A stretch of DNA of 64,000 bases. Source: Aliidiomarina sp047920995 (GTDB lineage Bacteria; Pseudomonadota; Gammaproteobacteria; Enterobacterales; Alteromonadaceae). The stretch lies in assembly GCF_047920995.1 (NCBI RefSeq), contig NZ_JBLRWZ010000006.1, forward strand, positions 19,614-83,613, written 5' to 3'. This document shows positions 60,803-64,000 of the stretch, piece after piece. The stretch's first letter is position 1. Every line of letters starts with the position of its first letter. The notes below the pieces were generated by a model, which saw nothing but the letters and a program-made list of their open reading frames with translations, was not told the DNA's origin and ran no database searches. A program made the position numbers and the translations under genes.

Positions 60803-62100
60803 TGCAACGTCTTTATAAGCTTTCTCGCCTTATAAAACGGCAGTTACTTTGGTTACTGCCGTTTGCGCTAGTTGGCTTATTAGTTGATAAATTTTGGCTA
60901 AGTTTAAGCATTGGGCTCGTGCTTGCAGTGGTAGGCAATTTATTCTATTTCCAACGCTTAAATCGCTGGCTATGGGATAGTAGAACCATGTTGCCCCCGC
61001 GAGCGAAAGGCGCCTGGAGCGATATTTATGATGGTATTTACGGCGCATTACGCCGCGCCCAAGTAAAACGCCGCTCACTGGCGCTGTTATTGCAACGATT
61101 TCGCCAAGCTGCAGAAGCAATTCCTGATGCTGGCCTAGTGTTGAATGCCGATGGCACCTTAGAATGGACCAACAAATTAGCGCAGATCTATTTTGGTATT
61201 CGTTGGCCAGCAGATAAGGGCATTCGGATTACCAACCTAATTCGTTACCCTCGTTTTCATAAATACTTCGAAGCGGGCAACTTTACCAAACCCATCACCA
61301 TTCTTTCGCCTATCGGCGATCAGCGCGAGCTCGAGCTCCGCTTTATGCCGTATGCAGATACGCAGCTGTTGTTGATGGTGCGGGATGTAACCCAACTCAG
61401 CAAGTTAGAACGCATGCGCAAAGATTTTGTGGCCAACGTTTCCCATGAATTGAAAACCCCGTTAACAGTGATCAGCGGGTATTTAGAGATGCTAGAGGAT
61501 GGCGAGCAGTTACCTCCGCAAATGATGGAAAAAGCGGTGCACGAGATGCAAGGGCAAACCAAGCGTATGCAACGCATGGTAAACCAACTGCTGGAGATCT
61601 CGCGCATGGAATTACAAGATAAAGCGCTATTCAGTAAGCGGGTAGTGCTAGCTAATGTGGTACAGCAAGCTATCGATGAGCTGGCGCAAAGTATTCAAGA
61701 GAAGAAGCTAGAAATGCACGTGGCGCTCGATGATAAGCTTTCGCTCTGGGGAGATGAGGACAAGCTGTACAGTGCCTGTATGAACCTACTTACGAATGCA
61801 ATTAAATATACCCCTGAAGGTGGCATGATCCGCGTTAGCTGGCAGCGTATTGCAAGCGGCGCTGAATTTAGTGTGGAAGATAGCGGCCCGGGCATTGCCG
61901 CCGAACATATTCCGCGCTTAACTGAACGTTTTTATCGAGCCGAAAGCGATCGTAATAGTGCCACGGGCGGAACTGGTTTAGGCCTATCCATAGTAAAACA
62001 TGCGCTTGAGCATCACCGCACTAAACTAATGATTGAAAGTAAGCCGGGTAAGGGAAGCCGCTTCGCTTTTCGGATAAACCAAGCGCTGATTGCAAGTTAA
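60802..62100 (+). CDS. phoR: Phosphate regulon sensor kinase PhoR
   Basis: Membrane histidine kinase that phosphorylates PhoB when phosphate is low. The product has 432 residues (E. coli 431). N-terminal membrane helices (LLWLLPFALVGLLVDKFW and LSIGLVLAVVGNLFYF) are followed by a PAS domain (about 95-190, IPDAGLVLNADGTLEWTN). Next come the HisKA motif NVSHELKTPLTVISGYLEM and the ATPase motifs NLLTNAIKYTPEGG, EDSGPGIAAEHIPR and GTGLGLSIVKHAL. The start overlaps the phoB stop as TGATG. No pst or phoU genes are in the window. Confidence 0.95.
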   Translation: MQRLYKLSRLIKRQLLWLLPFALVGLLVDKFWLSLSIGLVLAVVGNLFYFQRLNRWLWDSRTMLPPRAKGAWSDIYDGIYGALRRAQVKRRSLALLLQRFRQAAEAIPDAGLVLNADGTLEWTNKLAQIYFGIRWPADKGIRITNLIRYPRFHKYFEAGNFTKPITILSPIGDQRELELRFMPYADTQLLLMVRDVTQLSKLERMRKDFVANVSHELKTPLTVISGYLEMLEDGEQLPPQMMEKAVHEMQGQTKRMQRMVNQLLEISRMELQDKALFSKRVVLANVVQQAIDELAQSIQEKKLEMHVALDDKLSLWGDEDKLYSACMNLLTNAIKYTPEGGMIRVSWQRIASGAEFSVEDSGPGIAAEHIPRLTERFYRAESDRNSATGGTGLGLSIVKHALEHHRTKLMIESKPGKGSRFAFRINQALIAS

Positions 62101-62165
62101 AGCACTCATTAGCAAGAACCAGCCAATTACACATTTTCAATAGCTGGTTATCTGCCTCATCACAT

Positions 62166-63128
62166 TTAAACGTTGTTTAATTTCACCGTTCTGCCGCGTT
62201 GAAGAAACGAAGCAATCTCGGCAATAGCGTTTTTTGAAGCGCTAAACTGTGAAGCATGCAACGGATAGATATGCCACATATCTGGCGCCACCGTAAGCTT
62301 ATGCTCTACCTGCAAATCAAGCAGCTTGGCTGCGAATTTACGGGAATCATCGAGTAAAATTTCATCGCTCCCCACTTGTATTAATGTAGGTGGAATCTTT
62401 TGCAATTCCGTGGCTGTGGCAAAGAACGGAGAGGCTAGTAACTGCTCTGGATCTTGGCCCGCTAAGTAATCTTTGGCGCTGGCGGTTAAGCCACTCACCT
62501 GCAGCATGGGATCAAGATGTGCGTTTTCATTGTAACTATGCGAGCTGCAAGTGAGATCCAGCCAAGGTGAAATGAGCACTAAGTTGGCGGGTTGCTCCAC
62601 CTCTTCATTTTGCAGCGCTAGGGCACAACTAAGGGCTAGGTTACCGCCAGCAGAATCACCGGCAATGGTAATTTTCCGCGCTGGAATACCACGTTTTAAC
62701 AACGCTTTATAGGCGGCCACAGCATCATCGAGTGCAGCAGGGAAGGGGTGCTCTGGTGCTAACCGGTAATCCAGCATCCATACTGCAGTTCCGCATGCAT
62801 TGGCGAGGTGGCCACAAAATTCGATGTGGGTGCTGTTGCCATCAAATACAAAGCCACCCCCATGCAGGTAAAGGATATGTTGCGGCTGCTTGCCGTTACT
62901 CGCATCGTCGGTGTTTCCCGCTAGCGCGCGAGCACGCTGGCTTGGCATGGCCAGCACAGTTCTGCGGCCGGCTAGGCTATCTTCTTGGTAATGAACGTCT
63001 TTTGCGTTGGGTAGCGTTTTACCAACAACCTGAATCCACTTTCGGCGGAATGCTAGTGAGAATCGGGGGGAAAAACATGGTTTAACGAATACCCGCAGAA
63101 ATCCTCGAAATATCGCTTCGTTGCTCAC
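62166..63128 (-). CDS. Alpha/beta hydrolase of the hormone-sensitive-lipase type
   Basis: Predicted carboxylesterase of 320 residues. The oxyanion motif is YLHGGGFVFDG, the nucleophile elbow GDSAGGNLAL, and the Asp and His lie in VGSDEILLDDSR and DMWHIYPLHA. No signal peptide. GTG 63128 has AAGGAG five to six bases upstream and is preferred to ATG 63161. It overlaps the 3' end of the flavin monooxygenase gene by 47 bp. A Baeyer-Villiger monooxygenase makes an ester that an esterase can cleave, so the pair may form a ketone-degradation module (inference). Confidence 0.87.
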   Translation of the reverse strand: MSNEAIFRGFLRVFVKPCFSPRFSLAFRRKWIQVVGKTLPNAKDVHYQEDSLAGRRTVLAMPSQRARALAGNTDDASNGKQPQHILYLHGGGFVFDGNSTHIEFCGHLANACGTAVWMLDYRLAPEHPFPAALDDAVAAYKALLKRGIPARKITIAGDSAGGNLALSCALALQNEEVEQPANLVLISPWLDLTCSSHSYNENAHLDPMLQVSGLTASAKDYLAGQDPEQLLASPFFATATELQKIPPTLIQVGSDEILLDDSRKFAAKLLDLQVEHKLTVAPDMWHIYPLHASQFSASKNAIAEIASFLQRGRTVKLNNV

Positions 63129-64000
63129 GGTGGCTCCTTCCAAACTTATAATCTGCTGCATTTATACGAGATGTAAGGAAACGGTACGTGAAAGTGAAAC
63201 CAAACCAATTAATCACGTTGCGTCCTGCATCATTTGTATACCAAGAGCTACAGCCTGCTGCCCACACACTTTTATTGAGTTTTTTTTGCAGTGTGTTCAC
63301 ATAATGTTGCTGGCGCTCAGCTTTCACATCTAGTGTAGTCAGATTATTGCGAGCTAAGTAATATGTACATTGTAATACATAGTGAAATTGTGCCTCGAGC
63401 ATTACCAGTATGGAATTATGGGAAAGATTGGTATTCGGCCCGTACAGCATGAAGAAGTTGGGGAAGCCACTTACGGAAATACCCTTATAGGCTTCAGCGC
63501 CATTTTTCCAAGCCTGGCTTAAGGGTTGGTTGTTGCTGCCAATGATGTTTATGGGAGCCAAAAACTCGGTAGCCTTAAAGCCAGTAGCATAAATAATCAC
63601 ATCGGCGGCGTAGTGTTCGCCATTGCCATAAGTGATTCCGGTAGGGGTAATTTTCTCAATACCATTGCAGTGCAGTTGCACGTGAGGCTGGTTGATCGTG
63701 CTGTACCAATCATTGGCGATCAGAATTCGATTACAGCCAATTTGATAGTTGGGAATCAGCTTTTGCAGCTTTTCAGGATCGGTAACATCACGCTTGGCCA
63801 TGGCAATAGCGCGGTAGCTAAATAGGTTCAAAATAAAGCGCATGCGAGTAAACGCGAGGGCTCGGCACTCATTTTTTAGGTAAATAATGCTGCGATAACA
63901 GCGGTTCAGTAATGGTACGTGCTGAAAGCACCATTGCTGCCAAGGAGCGAAGGGCTTATCAGGTTTGGGCATTACCCAAGCTGGTGAGCGTTGGAATAGG
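63082..64000 (-). CDS. Flavin-containing monooxygenase / Baeyer-Villiger type, C-terminal part (5' end outside window)
   Basis: The frame is open to the end of the window: residues LFQRSPAWV precede the ATG at 63972, and this FQRxPxWV segment is the one before the second nucleotide site in FMO/BVMO proteins. So the ATG is internal and the N-terminal half with the FAD motif is missing here. Visible are the conserved IIYATGFKATEF, VSGFPNFFMLYGPNTNLSHNS, and a C-terminal KLNKSVWAAGCSSWYTNDAGRN region. The enzyme would oxidise a ketone or similar substrate with NADPH and oxygen. Its stop lies inside the downstream esterase gene. Confidence 0.85.
   Translation of the reverse strand, partial: LFQRSPAWVMPKPDKPFAPWQQWCFQHVPLLNRCYRSIIYLKNECRALAFTRMRFILNLFSYRAIAMAKRDVTDPEKLQKLIPNYQIGCNRILIANDWYSTINQPHVQLHCNGIEKITPTGITYGNGEHYAADVIIYATGFKATEFLAPINIIGSNNQPLSQAWKNGAEAYKGISVSGFPNFFMLYGPNTNLSHNSILVMLEAQFHYVLQCTYYLARNNLTTLDVKAERQQHYVNTLQKKLNKSVWAAGCSSWYTNDAGRNVINWFGFTFTYRFLTSRINAADYKFGRSHREQRSDISRISAGIR

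Overview
The window is a gene-dense stretch of a bacterial chromosome. It looks like a gammaproteobacterium, probably a marine member of the Alteromonadales/Idiomarinaceae type (inference). Supporting signs are: RpoD and tRNA-Ile(CAU) nearly identical to the enteric forms, the block rpsU-dnaG-rpoD, the block ribH-nusB-thiL-pgpA facing xseB-ispA-dxs, rdgC, srmB, yajC-secD-secF, and several secreted peptidases. GC content is moderate. I see no insertion sequence, prophage, CRISPR array or rRNA.

Layout. 1-2.0 kb: end of pgk and a class II aldolase. 2.1-5.2 kb: a DUF481 outer-membrane protein, then queA-tgt (queuosine). 5.3-9.4 kb: the macromolecular synthesis operon rpsU-dnaG-rpoD with its internal terminator. 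9.4-9.75 kb is the only gap between protein genes longer than 300 bases. It holds the rpoD terminator, a tRNA promoter, three 14-bp tandem repeats and tRNA-Ile; 9603-9750 shows nothing further. 9.75-15 kb: a GAF-GGDEF diguanylate cyclase and an RND efflux pair. 15-24 kb: a Sel1-repeat protein, a lipoprotein amidase, an M28 peptidase, a GGCT/amidoligase/UbiA gene cluster and an M49-like lipoprotein. 23.7-32 kb: a BCCT transporter, then a CASTOR/POLLUX-like channel translationally coupled to a second RND efflux pair. 32-41 kb: cold-shock protein, cysteine-synthase-like enzyme, YqhD, a GNAT/ATP-grasp pair, hemH, the TIGR03546/TIGR03545 pair and a TRIC-type channel. 41-49.6 kb: yajC-secD-secF, yaaA, DUF3014 protein plus acyltransferase, ribH-nusB-thiL-pgpA. 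49.6-57 kb: dxs-ispA-xseB (minus), thiI and a VanZ-like gene (plus), then srmB and rdgC (minus). 57-62 kb: an orphan sensor kinase, a porin and phoB-phoR. 62-64 kb: an alpha/beta hydrolase and the C-terminal part of a flavin monooxygenase that runs off the end.

How genes work together. The porin and phoB promoters each carry a Pho-box-like direct repeat followed, at exactly the same 10-bp distance, by the same CATAAT -10 hexamer. This makes the porin a probable member of the phosphate-starvation regulon. Thiamine (thiL, thiI, dxs), isoprenoid (dxs, ispA, UbiA), riboflavin (ribH) and queuosine (queA, tgt) functions are all represented. The amidase, M28 and M49-like proteins suggest growth on peptides.

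The best candidates for undescribed biology are the overlapping GGCT-amidoligase-prenyltransferase cluster (19.5-21.9 kb), the GNAT plus RimK-like ATP-grasp pair (35-37 kb), the ion channel fused by ATGA overlap to an RND efflux operon (25.9-32 kb), and the TIGR03546/TIGR03545 membrane pair (38.2-40.5 kb).
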